This document shows positions 43,141-53,560 of a stretch of DNA of 64,000 bases, piece after piece. The DNA is from Limnephilus marmoratus (lineage: Eukaryota; Arthropoda; Insecta; Trichoptera; Limnephilidae). The position numbers and the translations under genes are program-made. The notes under the pieces are model-generated. The model had not been told where the DNA came from, did no database searches, and saw only the letters and a program-made list of their open reading frames with translations. Position 1 is the first letter of the stretch, and every line of letters begins with the position of its first letter. The stretch spans positions 13,297,679 through 13,361,678 of the forward strand of contig OU862933.1 of the NCBI GenBank assembly GCA_917880885.1, written 5' to 3'.

Positions 43141-43974
43141 GTCTACTCTTTCCAAGCTTTAGCTAATTTTTTTACCGTTCATCGAATCACACAGCGATTT
43201 CGAGTAGCTGCCTTATTCCACGCCCCCTACCGCCAGTCTACCCCGCGACAGCGATGCGGACGCTCGTTATAGAGTTTTGGCGCCAACCCGGTGCGTGAGA
43301 CCGGCATCACCAACTAAGTAAGTAAAATGGTTATTGGTAATTTTATGAGAGAAAATAAAAAAACATAAGTATTATCATTTATGTTTTTTTTTTTTTTTAT
43401 GTTTCAACTTTTTTGTTTTTGTTTTTGAAATTTTTATTTAGATGTATGTAAATATTTTCATACATCTAGTAGGAAAATATAAAAAAATACAATTTACGAA
43501 GTAGGTACAGTAACATTTATAAATACATTTTAAAAAAGAGTACTAAATAAAAAAGATAACTATACAAAAATACATTATAAAAGAATAAGATATGAGAATA
43601 ACATTGGTAAGTAATCAAAACATATTTTTTACATAAAATGCACATATCCTACGAAAAGTGCTAAGTGTTAGTGGCTACACATTACATGTACGTCATTGCT
43701 CTGCATCAATTACTTTGTTCCGGTGACTAGCTTCAGTGGATCCGAGGAATGGGCTGTTTTTGGAATCAGTTCAGTTCGTATTGGATAATGGTCACCAACA
43801 CTATCTGGGCAAAGTCGAACCAAAAGCCGCCCGCAGGGTCTAGTAGTAAAAACCTGCGGAGCGGTTTTTTAACAGCTAGTTAGTTATATTTAATATCTTT
43901 AATAACCATTTTAACAATTTTTCAAAACATACATAAGAATTCACAATAATAAAATCTTTTCACGTAAAAGAATT
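43141..43974. other. Unassigned DNA with a hairpin ending in CTAG
   Basis: At 43830-43884 an inverted GCCGCCCGCAGGG / CCTGCGGAGCGG pair is followed by a T-run and GCTAGT. A hairpin followed by CTAG is the form of a Helitron 3' terminus; no 5' end was found. Confidence 0.35.
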
Positions 43975-44140
43975 CATAATCTTCTCTTTCATAGATGGCG
44001 CTAGCATAATTATTTGAGGAAAAAACGCTTTTCACAATTTGTGCTTTAAAATATTAAGATTAATTAATTGTTTACGTCCGTACATACGCAATATGAATAT
44101 GGTAAATAATTTTTTTCATAAACTCAATTCTTTCAAGAAG
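43975..44140. repeat. Single arm of the 29.6-kb foldback family
   Basis: Shares ATAGATGGCGC, GTGCTTTAAAATATTAAG, TTAATTAATTGTTTACG and TTCTTTCAAGAAG with the foldback arms, in the same order as the left arm. Confidence 0.6.
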
Positions 44141-44460
44141 GGGGGGCGGATCGTCCTGGGTGCCACCCGATGGGGGGGGTGACACTACAACTGACGGGAG
44201 GTGACACCCGATTGTTAAAAAATTTCGAAGGATATTGTCGCAAAAATATTGAATACGGTTTTATTTAAATTTGGAACGTCGCGAAACGGGGAGATGTTTG
44301 TGCCTGACGGTCTTTTTATTGACGAAAAAGCCTATTTCTGAAATGAAATTCTCTAGCCACCCCCCCCCCCCATGCCCATGCTACGCCACTGAAAGGGGTT
44401 TGAAAATATATTTTTTTTTGGTTCGGGGAGGCTCGGCGAAATAAAGGTTGGGAAACCCTG

Positions 44461-44745
44461 CTCTAGTGAGATGTGCAGCTTATATTTTTATGTATTACTT
44501 TATTTTTCCATAAATAACTAAATAATAAAAAAATATTAACTTTATAGTGCTACTTTTGTTGATTATAAGGTTATTGTTATTATAAGGTTATTATTATTAA
44601 GTTTATATGTCTTTTTTTTTTAATTCCATAATTGTAAAACTGCACATCTCGATACAGGAATGCTCTAGTGAGATGTGCAGCTTATGTTTTTATGTATTAC
44701 TTTATTTTTCAATAAAAAAAAAAAATTATATATTAACTTTTATAT
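44461..44745. repeat. Direct duplication of about 80 bp
   Basis: CTCTAGTGAGATGTGCAGCT plus about 60 bp occurs at 44461-44545 and 44663-44745. Confidence 0.7.
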
Positions 44746-45194
44746 GGGACTTGCCGGAATGCACTATTCTCCCCACTTCCTGGAATAAAAAAAATATTAT
44801 AATGTGCCATAGTCGAAAAATCAGAACAGTTACAAAATAAAACATTATAAGGTTATAGGTTAGGTAAGGTTAGAATAAGTTACACTTTTTGGTTCCTTCA
44901 CTTTTCTTAAAAGTTCTGTTATGTCACTGTTATATTTTGCCATGCCTGCGTATCACCAATCATCAGAGAGGTGGCCGAATACCCGAATCCCTCAGCCTAC
45001 TATCATTTTTAAATACATATTTTTAATTACCTTTAAGATCAACCAAAATCAAATCACAGCTGCAAAGATATTAAGATGGGAGTTTTTTGTGTGTAGAGCT
45101 AATGTAAAATTTTTTTAAAAAATAATAAGAGCATGAAATAAGATAAAACATTTTTGATTCTTGAGATAATAAGGAAAAAGTCAACTAATTAAGA

Positions 45195-45200
45195 TTTATT
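45195..45200 (-). promoter_or_regulatory. Candidate polyadenylation signal of the cathepsin B-like gene
   Basis: AATAAA on the minus strand about 120 nt after the stop codon. Placement fits, but AATAAA is common by chance in AT-rich DNA. Confidence 0.35.
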
Positions 45201-45321
45201 TTTTAGGTATGAGGTTAAGCTAATGGTTGATGTGACGACGTTGTGACTGGTGTGTATTATAAAAGGGACGACATGAGAGAGAGATTGGAATTGCTTATTG
45301 CATTACCTACCTTAATCCATT

Positions 45322-45500
45322 TCACAGTTTAGGCGTTCCGGCGTTGACATAGGCCTCAATGCCGCAATTATTTTGTGGATCTCCTCGGAGCATCTTGAAA
45401 TAACCTTTATCTCCCCAAGCTGCACCCCAGCTGTTGGCACACAACCAGTAAGGGGTTTTGTCTTTCACTCCCCAGCCGATTATTTTAATGGCTTGACCAA
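45322..45500 (-). CDS. Cathepsin B-like exon 5: mutated His, intact Asn, stop
   Basis: Acceptor CATTTAAG. Encodes [18 protein letters not shown] (Gln replaces catalytic His), [26 protein letters not shown] and a TGA at 45324-45322. Confidence 0.9.
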
Positions 45501-45604
45501 CTTAAATGAAAAAAGAGTGTTGAAATTATTTTCACGAATAAAATATTTCTTCATATAATCTGAGGCATCATTTTAATTATTCAAAACTTATATTTTAATT
45601 TTTT

Positions 45605-45846
45605 CAACTGCTGCCAACCGCGTTGAGCCAGTGAGATTATGGCATTTCCAATAAGGATATGTTGTGAGGCTGAAGGTAGCGGGAAGGGGAAGGAGATGGG
45701 GAAGAGGAAGGTGCGCAGATCTAGACATTTCAAGCAAAGTTTCAATTTTTGAATCGTGGTCTTCCACCAAGGCGATACTGAGAGAATCTTGCACTCTTTC
45801 TTTCCAGCGTCGATATATTAGGTCCTTACATATGAAATTGGCGTTT
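45605..45846. repeat. Dispersed repeat family A, copy 3, fused to a LINE scrap
   Basis: TTGTGAGGCTGAAGGTAGCG to GGCGATACTG matches 12480-12640. It is followed at 45812-45846 by ATATTAGGTCCTTACATATG and more, the same sequence that ends the minus-strand LINE at 47167-47200 in inverted orientation. Confidence 0.6.
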
Positions 45847-46008
45847 TGCCGTACCTACTGGCAACTTTGATCTCAAATATCTTCTCTTTGGTTAGGAATT
45901 CCAAATTCAAATTTATACAGCTATTTACTCATGTATTTGTGTTTCGAAAATTATAATTCATTTATTTTTTCCTTAATTTTTTTTTCTTTGCGTCACTTAG
46001 TTTACAAA

Positions 46009-46694
46009 ATGGAAAACTTGAAATATCGCGTTATTTACGAGTACGAGTTTCACCGTGGTACCAGTGCTGCAGAAACGGCTCGAAGGATTAATGATGTGTA
46101 TGGCGACGGTGCCGCAAAAGAAAACACAGTGCGTTTTTCGTTCCAAAGTTTTCGTTCTGGAAATTTCGACTTGCAGAACAAGCCCCGTGGACGGCCGGAG
46201 ACCAAAGTTGATAATGAAGAATTGAAGGCTATTGTGGAAGCGGATCCATCGCAAACCACGTCCGAGTTAGCTGCAGGTTGCGGTGTTAGTGATAAAACTG
46301 TTTTAATCCACTTGAAGCAAATTGGGAAGGTGAAAAAGTTTGAAAGGTGGGTACCTCACGAATTGAGTGAAGCAAATCAACAAACGCGCCTTGGAATGCT
46401 AGACCACACACTGCACAACAGACGGCTACCAAATTAAAGGAGCTTCAATTGGAATGTCCAAGACATCCACCGTACTCTCCGGTCCTTGACCCAACAGATT
46501 ATCAGTTTTTTAGAAATTTGGATTTGGAAATTTGGAACTTCTTGCAAGGGAAAAAATTCAACTCCGATGGGGCAGTCCAAACCGCCTTCAAAGATTGTAT
46601 TGATTCCCGTCCGAATGGTTTTTTTAGTAAAGGGATCGATGAACAGGTAGTTCATGAGATGAGATGGCAAAAGTGCATAAATAGCATACTTTGA
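46009..46694 (+). mobile_element. mariner transposase relic with catalytic core deleted
   Basis: The N-terminal HTH part is intact (YRVIYEYEFHRGTSAAETARRIN, KNTVRFSFQ-like, GRPETKV, KTVLIHLKQIGKVKKF, HELSEANQQ). After TRLGMLDHTLHN the frame shifts and resumes at CPRHPPYSPVLDPTDYQFFRNL and ends in KCINS. About 130 residues with the first two catalytic acids are missing; only the third-acid region remains. In intron 4 of the cathepsin B-like gene. Confidence 0.85.
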
Positions 46695-46739
46695 TTAAAT
46701 AAATATATATTTAAAAAAATTGACTTTATGTTCCTCACA

Positions 46740-47197
46740 TCTTCTTCGATGGCGCTACAGCCCATATCGAGCTTTGGCCTCCTGCAACAGTCGCCTCCAA
46801 CTCCTCCTGTCCTCAGCGACTGACTTCCAATTTGATACCTGGAGAAGCTGTGCTGCATCCCCTCTTACTTCGTCTTCCCACCTCAGTCTGGGTCTTCCCA
46901 CTTTTCTCTTTCCACCTGGGTGTCCAGTCAAAATTCGTTTTGGGATGCGTGTATCCGGCATTCTCTGTACATGCCCAGCCCATCTCAACCTGAGGAGTCT
47001 CATATGTGCTGAGATGCTACGGGCCTTATATATATCATACAATTCTGTATTGTGCCGGATGCGCCACTGTTCACCCTCTTTCACGGGTCCACATATTCTT
47101 CTCAGCACTTTTCTTTCAAAAGTATCCAGCATTTCAGCCATCTTTACCGTCATGTTCCTCACATACAAAACGCCAATTTCATATGTAAGGACCTAAT
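46740..47197 (-). mobile_element. LINE C-terminal fragment (RTE-like)
   Basis: Minus-strand frame of about 138 codons: TFERKVLRRICGPVKE, LRWAGHVQRMPDTRIPKRI, GKRKVGRPRLRWEDEV, WKSVAEDRRSWRRLLQEAKA and stop. It is the thumb/C-terminus of a LINE ORF2, still open but lacking RT. Confidence 0.82.
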
Positions 47198-47295
47198 ATA
47201 TAATTTTAAATGAATATGTTGTGAAATAACAAAACCTAAGCAAATAAATTTCACTTGCGCACGCCGGGTTTTGAACCCGCGACCTCCGAATAGAT
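47198..47295 (-). mobile_element. SINE fragment (family of 12665-12815)
   Basis: Minus strand GGTCGCGGGTTCAAAACCCG (clear B-box) followed by AATTTATTTGC and GTTATTTCACAA, as at 12665-12760. The A-box half is missing. It adjoins the LINE end directly. Confidence 0.65.
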
Positions 47296-47621
47296 TATTT
47301 GAAATTTTCAGTCACCGAAAATAACTGAAATGTTTTATTTCCGAATCTTTCACCATGGCATCAATACAATATCTTAGATTTTTCGTTATAGTTTAGACTG
47401 AGGTTAATTATGAAAAACTGTACAAAACAAGTAGCATTACGCTGACGCAATTCATCGATTAATTTTAAGTCGTGAACATTTTTTTGATGATATAAATTTT
47501 TTTACCGATATTTTCCATAAAACGTTACATAGTGATAAAATGTTCTCTGTTCTTATAGATTCAAGCTTATACCATAAAACTTTAGAGGGGGTTTTTTCAA
47601 GAAAATTTAAAATCAACTTAC

Positions 47622-47956
47622 ATTTGGATGGTTCATCAGCGTGGCTGTAAACACCACTCTTGTAATATATAAAGTCTTGATAAACCTTGAACGCTGCAGA
47701 AACTGGTCCATTGTCATAGATTTCTTGCTGTATTTGCTTCACGTCGGCTTTGATAGAGTACGACTTTAAGCCGTAATGTTTATCTGCTTCGTAGGCTAAT
47801 GGGCTAATGGGTAGCATTTCTCGCACGTTTTATTGCAGGGGGGTGTATCGGTAAAATTCCACTGGTCAGTGATAGTGTAAGGACGGCACCCCTCGTGGGA
47901 GTTGAGATCTCCTCCGGTCGCAATGCCGCTTTCTTTCCAATAATTCAACGCGGTTG
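47622..47956 (-). pseudogene. Cathepsin B-like exon 4 with 8-bp frameshifting duplication
   Basis: Acceptor TTTTTTAG, donor GTAAGT. Frame 1 runs [27 protein letters not shown] then stops. After the doubled GGCTAATG (47794-47801 and 47802-47809 on plus) frame 2 continues [34 protein letters not shown]. Only removal of one repeat unit gives an exon with the right phase. Confidence 0.9.
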
Positions 47957-48599
47957 CTAAAAAAACATTTCGATTACATTATTATTTCATATTGAATCAA
48001 TGCCCAGTAAAGGCTTTGCTAATCAAAGACCCGAACCTACAAGCGACCTTATGAAGTAAAAATATAAAAAAAACGGTAATTACTTAATGTTTAGTTATAT
48101 TAATTTCGTCAGCGTAGAATTGGTTTGAACCAAGTTATCCACGGGGCAAAATTAAAAATTTGAAATCCTGGCATATAATTTACCAAGTCAAATTAGAGGA
48201 CGGTATGAAAGTGACTTGGTTCAACCAACACCATGCGCAATGCTTGGAAAGTCATCATTGTAGGACCAACACCAAAAAAGACCACTCGGCCCAAATACTT
48301 AACCAAACTGGTTGTAGCAAATATTTACTGGTTCTCAAAAGTATTTTGTAAACATTTGATTAAAATTATAAAATATAAGCCATGAAAATCGACTTTTCAT
48401 AATTTTTGATGCAACTTTGGCAATTATTTGTGAGCTAATGGTATTTTTTTCAAAATTTTCCTCTATACTATACTAATACCTACTCACGATAAAATATAAA
48501 ACAAAATTTAAAAAGTATTAAAAATGCATAGTGATGGACTTAAATTCCAACTAAAAACGACAATTTTTTTTTAAATGAACGGATTAAACGACCGCTTTT

Positions 48600-48900
48600 C
48601 AGTTAAATGAAACATTTATAGAATAGTTTAAAACATCGACCCAAAACATGCATTTTTTAGAATGTTATTAAAATTTTATTTTTTTAATTTAATGTGAAAT
48701 TTTCTATTTCCGAATTAGGTAAGTTAAGTTAACTTCATCCAAAAATTAGTTTTTGAATGCAACATTTATAGAATGGTTTAAAACATCGACAAAAAATTGA
48801 TTTTTTAGTATGTTATTAGAATTTTATTTATTTAATGTTATATTTCTTATTTCCGGATTAGCATTAAATCCCAAAATTAGTTTTTGAATGAAAATGGAAA
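48600..48900. repeat. Imperfect tandem duplication of about 150 bp
   Basis: AACATTTATAGAATRGTTTA, AAACATCGAC and GTTATTARAATTTTATTT occur twice (48610-48700, 48760-48840), in intron 3 of the cathepsin B-like gene. The rest of 47957-49014 shows nothing else. Confidence 0.65.
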
Positions 48901-49014
48901 ATGCATATTTCGAGAACTACAGAATCGTTTGCAAATTACTAAATTTATCCTTTTTACGATGAAAATGAAGCGAACCCTTTTTATATAAATGATACACTTA
49001 TCAAAAATATTCAC

Positions 49015-49174
49015 CTGGGTCACCTCCCAGACATCCATTACATCCTTTACCACTGCAACATGTCAAGAGGTCTTCAGCCGAGATTACAACTTGCTTATCG
49101 CCTTTGGATTGTATGCAAATTCTGTCTGAGATGATTTCTACAACGGAAAAGGCCCAGTCAGATGCACAATGCTT
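49015..49174 (-). CDS. Cathepsin B-like exon 3: mutated active-site Cys region
   Basis: Acceptor TTTTCAG, donor GTGAAT. Begins [20 protein letters not shown], with Asp where the catalytic Cys belongs, and continues to SAEDLLTCC and GCNGC. Confidence 0.9.
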
Positions 49175-49603
49175 CTGAAAATAGCTTGTGTTTATTTAAA
49201 ACTGCGTATCTTCATTTGTTAATGAATTTGTTAATTTATGAAGAGCAAAGGGACTTTTCACTGCCTTGAGTACTTTCAAGCCACTTTTCCTACATAATTT
49301 ATACTATACGCCTTCTGGATTGAACCATTTACCTTTGATTCTTTTGAAATGTTTTTGAACTGAAGTTGGTTTTGAATTTTTTAAATATTGTTTTCGTTTT
49401 GGTGTGTTTTCATTTAATTTTTAGTTTATTGTTTTGTAAAACAATAAGTAATTTGATCAAGGGACATTGAAAAGAACCCCAGAAAAACACAGTGGTAAAT
49501 GCATAATGATTTTAAATTTAACTGAATTCAAACAAAATACATGATATACATCTTCTAGTGAATGAATACACAATATTGGGGACATCTAAAATAAAGAACT
49601 TAC

Positions 49604-49736
49604 TTGATCTCTTATCCGACCTGTGATATTGTTGCATTGTGGCCATTTCTCACGGGCATCAAATGATTCCGGGAGAAGTTCTTCCGAATTAATTTGCTTT
49701 TCAGGAAGTCGTTCGCCTTCAGGCAAGTGTCCCATG
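49604..49736 (-). CDS. Cathepsin B-like exon 2: short propeptide and start of mature chain
   Basis: Acceptor TTTTTTAG, donor GTAAGT. Encodes MGHLPEGERLPEKQ, then LPESFDAREKWPQC and ends at IRDQ, one residue before the active-site loop. Confidence 0.88.
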
Positions 49737-50187
49737 CTAAAAAAGTCACAGTATTATACTCAAGTCGCTCAAAAAGCCATACCAAACATTTAAAACACAG
49801 CCATATATTCTGTCTATACAAAATATGTCGTTAGATCTAGGCGAATGTTATTATATCGCTGGAAAACTCGCCTATCGTTATATACAAAAAAAAAACATTT
49901 TCTTATTAAGATTTTCACACATCTGCCCTGATCTCTACACTGTAACGCTGTCCGAAACGTTGGCTAAAGAAAGAGGTAGCGCAACACGGAATAACACCCC
50001 AAAAACAAATAAAGAAATTTTTCTAATTAATATTAGAAAAAATATTTGCTCCCCACTGGAGACCCTGAGGTAAATAACTTCCCTAGAGTCTTCTTTGAGA
50101 ATGATGTAATACCTTTCAACAAACTCCGCGACATTTAGCAAATAATTAAAAATTAACATAGAAACTGATATGATCTAATTGACTTAC

Positions 50188-50312
50188 TAAAATCGGTTTC
50201 CTTCGGCGTCTTCGAAAAAAAGCGGCGATTTTGTTTCTGCACATACTCGTAGTATAACATCAGGAAGAATTAAAAGCAACACGAAGAAGCCCTTGCTCAT
50301 TAGGGAGGCCAT
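50188..50312 (-). CDS. Cathepsin B-like exon 1: signal peptide
   Basis: ATG at 50312, then MSKGFFVLLLILP and a small-residue cleavage region near VCA. Ends phase 2 at donor GTAAGT. Confidence 0.75.
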
Positions 50313-50395
50313 GGTTTTGCTGAAATCAATACACTTATTGTTAAAGTGACATAATACTGGAAGGATAGAGAATTAATGTGAAATAAGTTAATCAA

Positions 50396-51060
50396 ATCTA
50401 TTATATAAAAATGAATCCCTATTTCCCCCTATTATCATTCTCTAGGTCACGCCATAGCTTCAGAACGACTTTACCTATTTCATTCATCTTTTTTTTTAAA
50501 TTTTATAAAACTTTGTAAAAGGTTTTTACGGAAAGAAAATTATGAAAATTGCGCAGAAAATTTAATAATTTCAGAAAACTTATCGACTATTTTAACTTTG
50601 CACGTTTGACAGTTCGCGCGTTTGATGAAATTGAATTTAGCAGGCAGCTCTTTTTTTAAATAAAAGAAATGCCTATGGATTTTAAAAATTATAGATATTT
50701 TAAATAGGTACCTATGGTAGGTACCAAATTTGATTGATTATTCTTATAATGTACAAAAATGAATGTTTGTAATATACAAAAATGAAAATTTTAATAAAAA
50801 ATTGTAATAGGTGGCACGCACGCTGTTTGAAAACTGAATGTACTGGGACTGAATATATGGAACGCGGGAGGGGGGTTTGCTACGGGGGAGCGGGAGACGG
50901 TAGAGGATGGGCGGGGAAGGTGGGAGGGGAACGCGGGAGGGTAGGGGATGCGGCAGGGGAGCGGGGACGCATGGGAAAGGACATGAAGGGAGAATTTATT
51001 TATTTGTTTGATTATGTCATTGCAACGCATGCCATGCCATTATTATAAATATATTGACGA
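50396..51060 (+). repeat. Dispersed repeat family B with purine-rich minisatellite core
   Basis: Starts TATTATATAAAAATGAATCC, includes AATAGGTGGCACGCACGCTG and TTGAAAACTGAATGTAC, then G/A-rich GAACGCGGGAGGG repeats and ends ATTGCAACGCATGCCATGCC. The same order is present inverted at 60650-61200. Confidence 0.7.
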
Positions 51061-51784
51061 TATATTCTGAAAAGAATTTCCATATTTGAAAGTTTTACAA
51101 ATTACATTTTTTCAACATAATTTTCAATATCTGACAAATAAGTTCCTGAATTGTTTGCCGTTTTTGAGAAATGAGAAATGGTAAAGACAAAATACTTTTA
51201 AATAGCTTGATATTTTTAATAAAAGAGCAAAGATTAAAAAAAAAACAAAATTTTATCAACTTACCAATGCAAATGCAGATGCCGCCTTGTAAGTAACTAC
51301 TGCTAAGTATTTGCGTAATTTTAGTTTTTACGTTTGTTTTTAACCACGATCTATTTATTTAAATTTTTTAATACCGACCGATTTCGCTAAACACAAGAAT
51401 CTTTAGGGTATAAAATTAAACTAATCAAAAATACATTGTGTGAGCTTATATATACATATTGAAAGAGAGAAAACATTATTATAAAGGAACAGGGAAAAGT
51501 GAAATAAAAATCTTACACCGCAATAGAGGAAAAGAGACAGGTAGCTAATGAGTTACCTAATTACGCATATAGGACAAAACGTCACGTGAACAGGTGACTA
51601 ATGGTTTTTATGATAAACTTTTAAACCCTTAATCACCTTAAAATTAATTACAAAAATTATTCTTTTCTTTTAGATAATATGTCAAATCACTAAGTGACTG
51701 CTTTCTACCAAAACTAAAATCAAATTTGAATAGTCTTTGTTTAGTGAGGCAGAGAAAAAAAACGTGTATTTAAACCAAAATACA
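51061..51784. other. No gene recognised
   Basis: AT-rich, no coding signal or repeat structure seen. Confidence 0.4.
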
Positions 51785-52100
51785 CATTAAAAAAAATTCC
51801 GGTTTAGGCAAATATTCTAAGACATTCTGTATTTTATTTTTAATCGAATTTTTGAAACCCTGACGATATTTTGAAAATTTCAATCCGAAAAATCAGACCA
51901 TTATTTATAAACCGGAAAGACGGAACATAATTTTATGGGTGCGAAAAAACGATAATTACATAGCCGAAAATCGTTTAAAAAAATAATGTTTTCCATACGA
52001 AAGGCACAGGAGAATAACGAGGCATACCAAAAATATTACATCTCATAAATATTTTTTTCCTTAATCCATCTTATTGATCATAAATCATTATAATTGTAGA
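51785..52100 (-). mobile_element. Fragment of the TA-flanked MITE of 14333-16079
   Basis: Inverted match to 15745-16057 along its length (GGTTTAGGCAAATATTCT, TAAACCGGAAAGACGG, TGCGAAAAAACGATAATTAC, ATTACATCTCATAAATATTT). Termini are lost. Confidence 0.75.
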
Positions 52101-52439
52101 ACTGATAGGTTGGGTGTTGTAAGATATTTATTGAGTTCTACTTTAAAAATATAATTTTGCAAAATGCGTTTATGTATGGACAACTTTACAGATTTACACA
52201 ACTCACTGGTCCATAAATATACCAAACCACCCACCACTGGTCTCTAGAAAAAAAACCAAGCGAACTTCGTTTAACTGTCAATGGTTCTCAATTCAAACAT
52301 TTTAATATTATTTTTATATGCTTCTGGAAAGATCGCTACTTTTTGAAAACAATCTAAAACATCAGGTAGCAGAGGCTGGCTGCTACAGGACTCCCTCCCC
52401 AGACAACGCAGACATGGCTGCGGTGAAAGGAGTCGTTTA

Positions 52440-53560
52440 GACATTGAGGTAGTCGGGAAAACGAACACGCCTTCCTGAACGAGTGGTTGTGTGAGTCCGA
52501 TCCTGTTCGATGGTTTGTCCCCGGCAAATCCACGGAGCACGCCATTAAATATGCGCTTGAATGGGTGAGGGTATGCCAAAAGAGGTACGTCATAGGCATC
52601 TTCTTGGATATCTCGGGTGCCTTTGATCACGCTGGTGTCCGATGAAACTTAACAATCTGAAAAGCAGGAATTGCCCGCGTAAACTGTTTGAGATTATTAC
52701 CTTAGTGGTAGGACAGTTATCATAGGGCACGGGGATGTTTTAATCACCCGAACAGTTGACATGGGATGTCCGCAAGGGTCGGTCCTCGGACCCGACCTGT
52801 GGAAAATCTTGTTCGACGACTCCTCCAGGTTGCCCTTGCCTGAAGGTTGTATATCGGTCGACTACGTAGATGACAAATTGTTTTTGGTCTCTGGGGACAG
52901 TAGAAGGGAAGTGGAATCTAAGGCTGAAGAAGGTTTACAAGTGATCCTTGAATGGGGACAGAGAAATAGACTGAACTTCGTTCCCCACAAGACCGTGGGT
53001 CTCCTCATGAAGGGCATGCTCAGCCGAGGCAGGAACCCTTTCATCAGAATGGGAGGCTCACCCATCCGATTTGCAGAAAACACCAGGTACTTAGGCGTAA
53101 TTTTGGACTGATCTTCGTTCCTAGTCCACGTCAAGAACGCCTCCGACAGGGCCCCAGGCCCTGTTTCAGAAACTGAGAAGACTCTCAACAGCCGAGTGAG
53201 GCTTGCGCTCTCCGGCGATTCGTCTGCTGTACAGAGGGGTATATGTGTCGCAAGTCTCATATGCTGCCTCTGTGTGGGAGCATCGCTTGGATAACGTCTT
53301 GATAAACTCGGCTCTTAAACGGGGTCAGCGGACTCCCCTGTTGGCGCTCTTGGGCGCTTATAGGACTGTGGCCTCAGATGCACTACCGGTTCTGGCCGGC
53401 GTTCTGCCGATTGACCTTGAAATTAGGGAAATATTGACCAAAAAGGAACTTATTAGAGGCATTGAAGTACCCACCACTGTCCCACCCCGGTATAGGCAAC
53501 TTATGGTCGCCCCTTCGGAGTTCTCGCAAGAATCTAATTTTTTTGAATAAACGGCTCTAC
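52440..53560 (+). mobile_element. R1-clade LINE reverse transcriptase fragment
   Basis: Frames give FVPGKSTEHAIKYALEWV and FLDISGAFDH (about 52510-52630), then MGCPQGSVLGPDLWKILFDD, catalytic YVDDKLFLVSGD, LEWGQRNRLNF and KTVGLLMKG, RYLGVILD, and after a shift YRGVYVSQVSYAASVW and AYRTVASDALPVLAGVLPIDLEI. The VLAGVLPIDLEI and LLMKG patterns are typical of R1-clade elements. At least three frameshifts. Confidence 0.82.

Larger units (their letters stand above)
45322..50312 (-). pseudogene. Cathepsin B-like (peptidase C1A) gene, catalytically dead and frameshifted
   Basis: Predicted join: 50312-50188, 49736-49604, 49174-49015, 47956-47622, 45500-45322; all junctions have AG/GT and consistent phase. 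Ignoring an 8-bp duplication the product is 307 residues. It has a signal peptide, then LLPESFDAREKWPQC, the active-site region [56 protein letters not shown], and GIEAYVNAG. Cathepsin B normally uses Cys, His and Asn. Here the Cys is Asp (CASDWAF for CGSCWAF) and the His is Gln ([10 protein letters not shown] for GHAI); Asn in ANSWG remains. The propeptide is about 30 residues shorter than usual and lacks the TWKAG motif, and the occluding-loop HH is absent. GGCTAATG is doubled at 47794-47809, creating a stop. The intact splice sites and otherwise open frame suggest recent loss, or an assembly error in a dead paralogue. Secreted or lysosomal location is expected from the family. Confidence 0.88.

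Noticed and set aside
43830..43884. Rho-independent terminator
   Set aside because: Stem plus T-run looks like one, but the genome is eukaryotic; a transposon end is more sensible.
48160..48351. Short plus-strand ORF in a cathepsin intron
   Set aside because: 63 codons without domain; likely chance.
49935..50159. Missing cathepsin propeptide exon between exons 1 and 2
   Set aside because: AEFVERYY is faintly propeptide-like, but no TWKAG motif and no acceptor/donor pair with phase 2-2 could be found.
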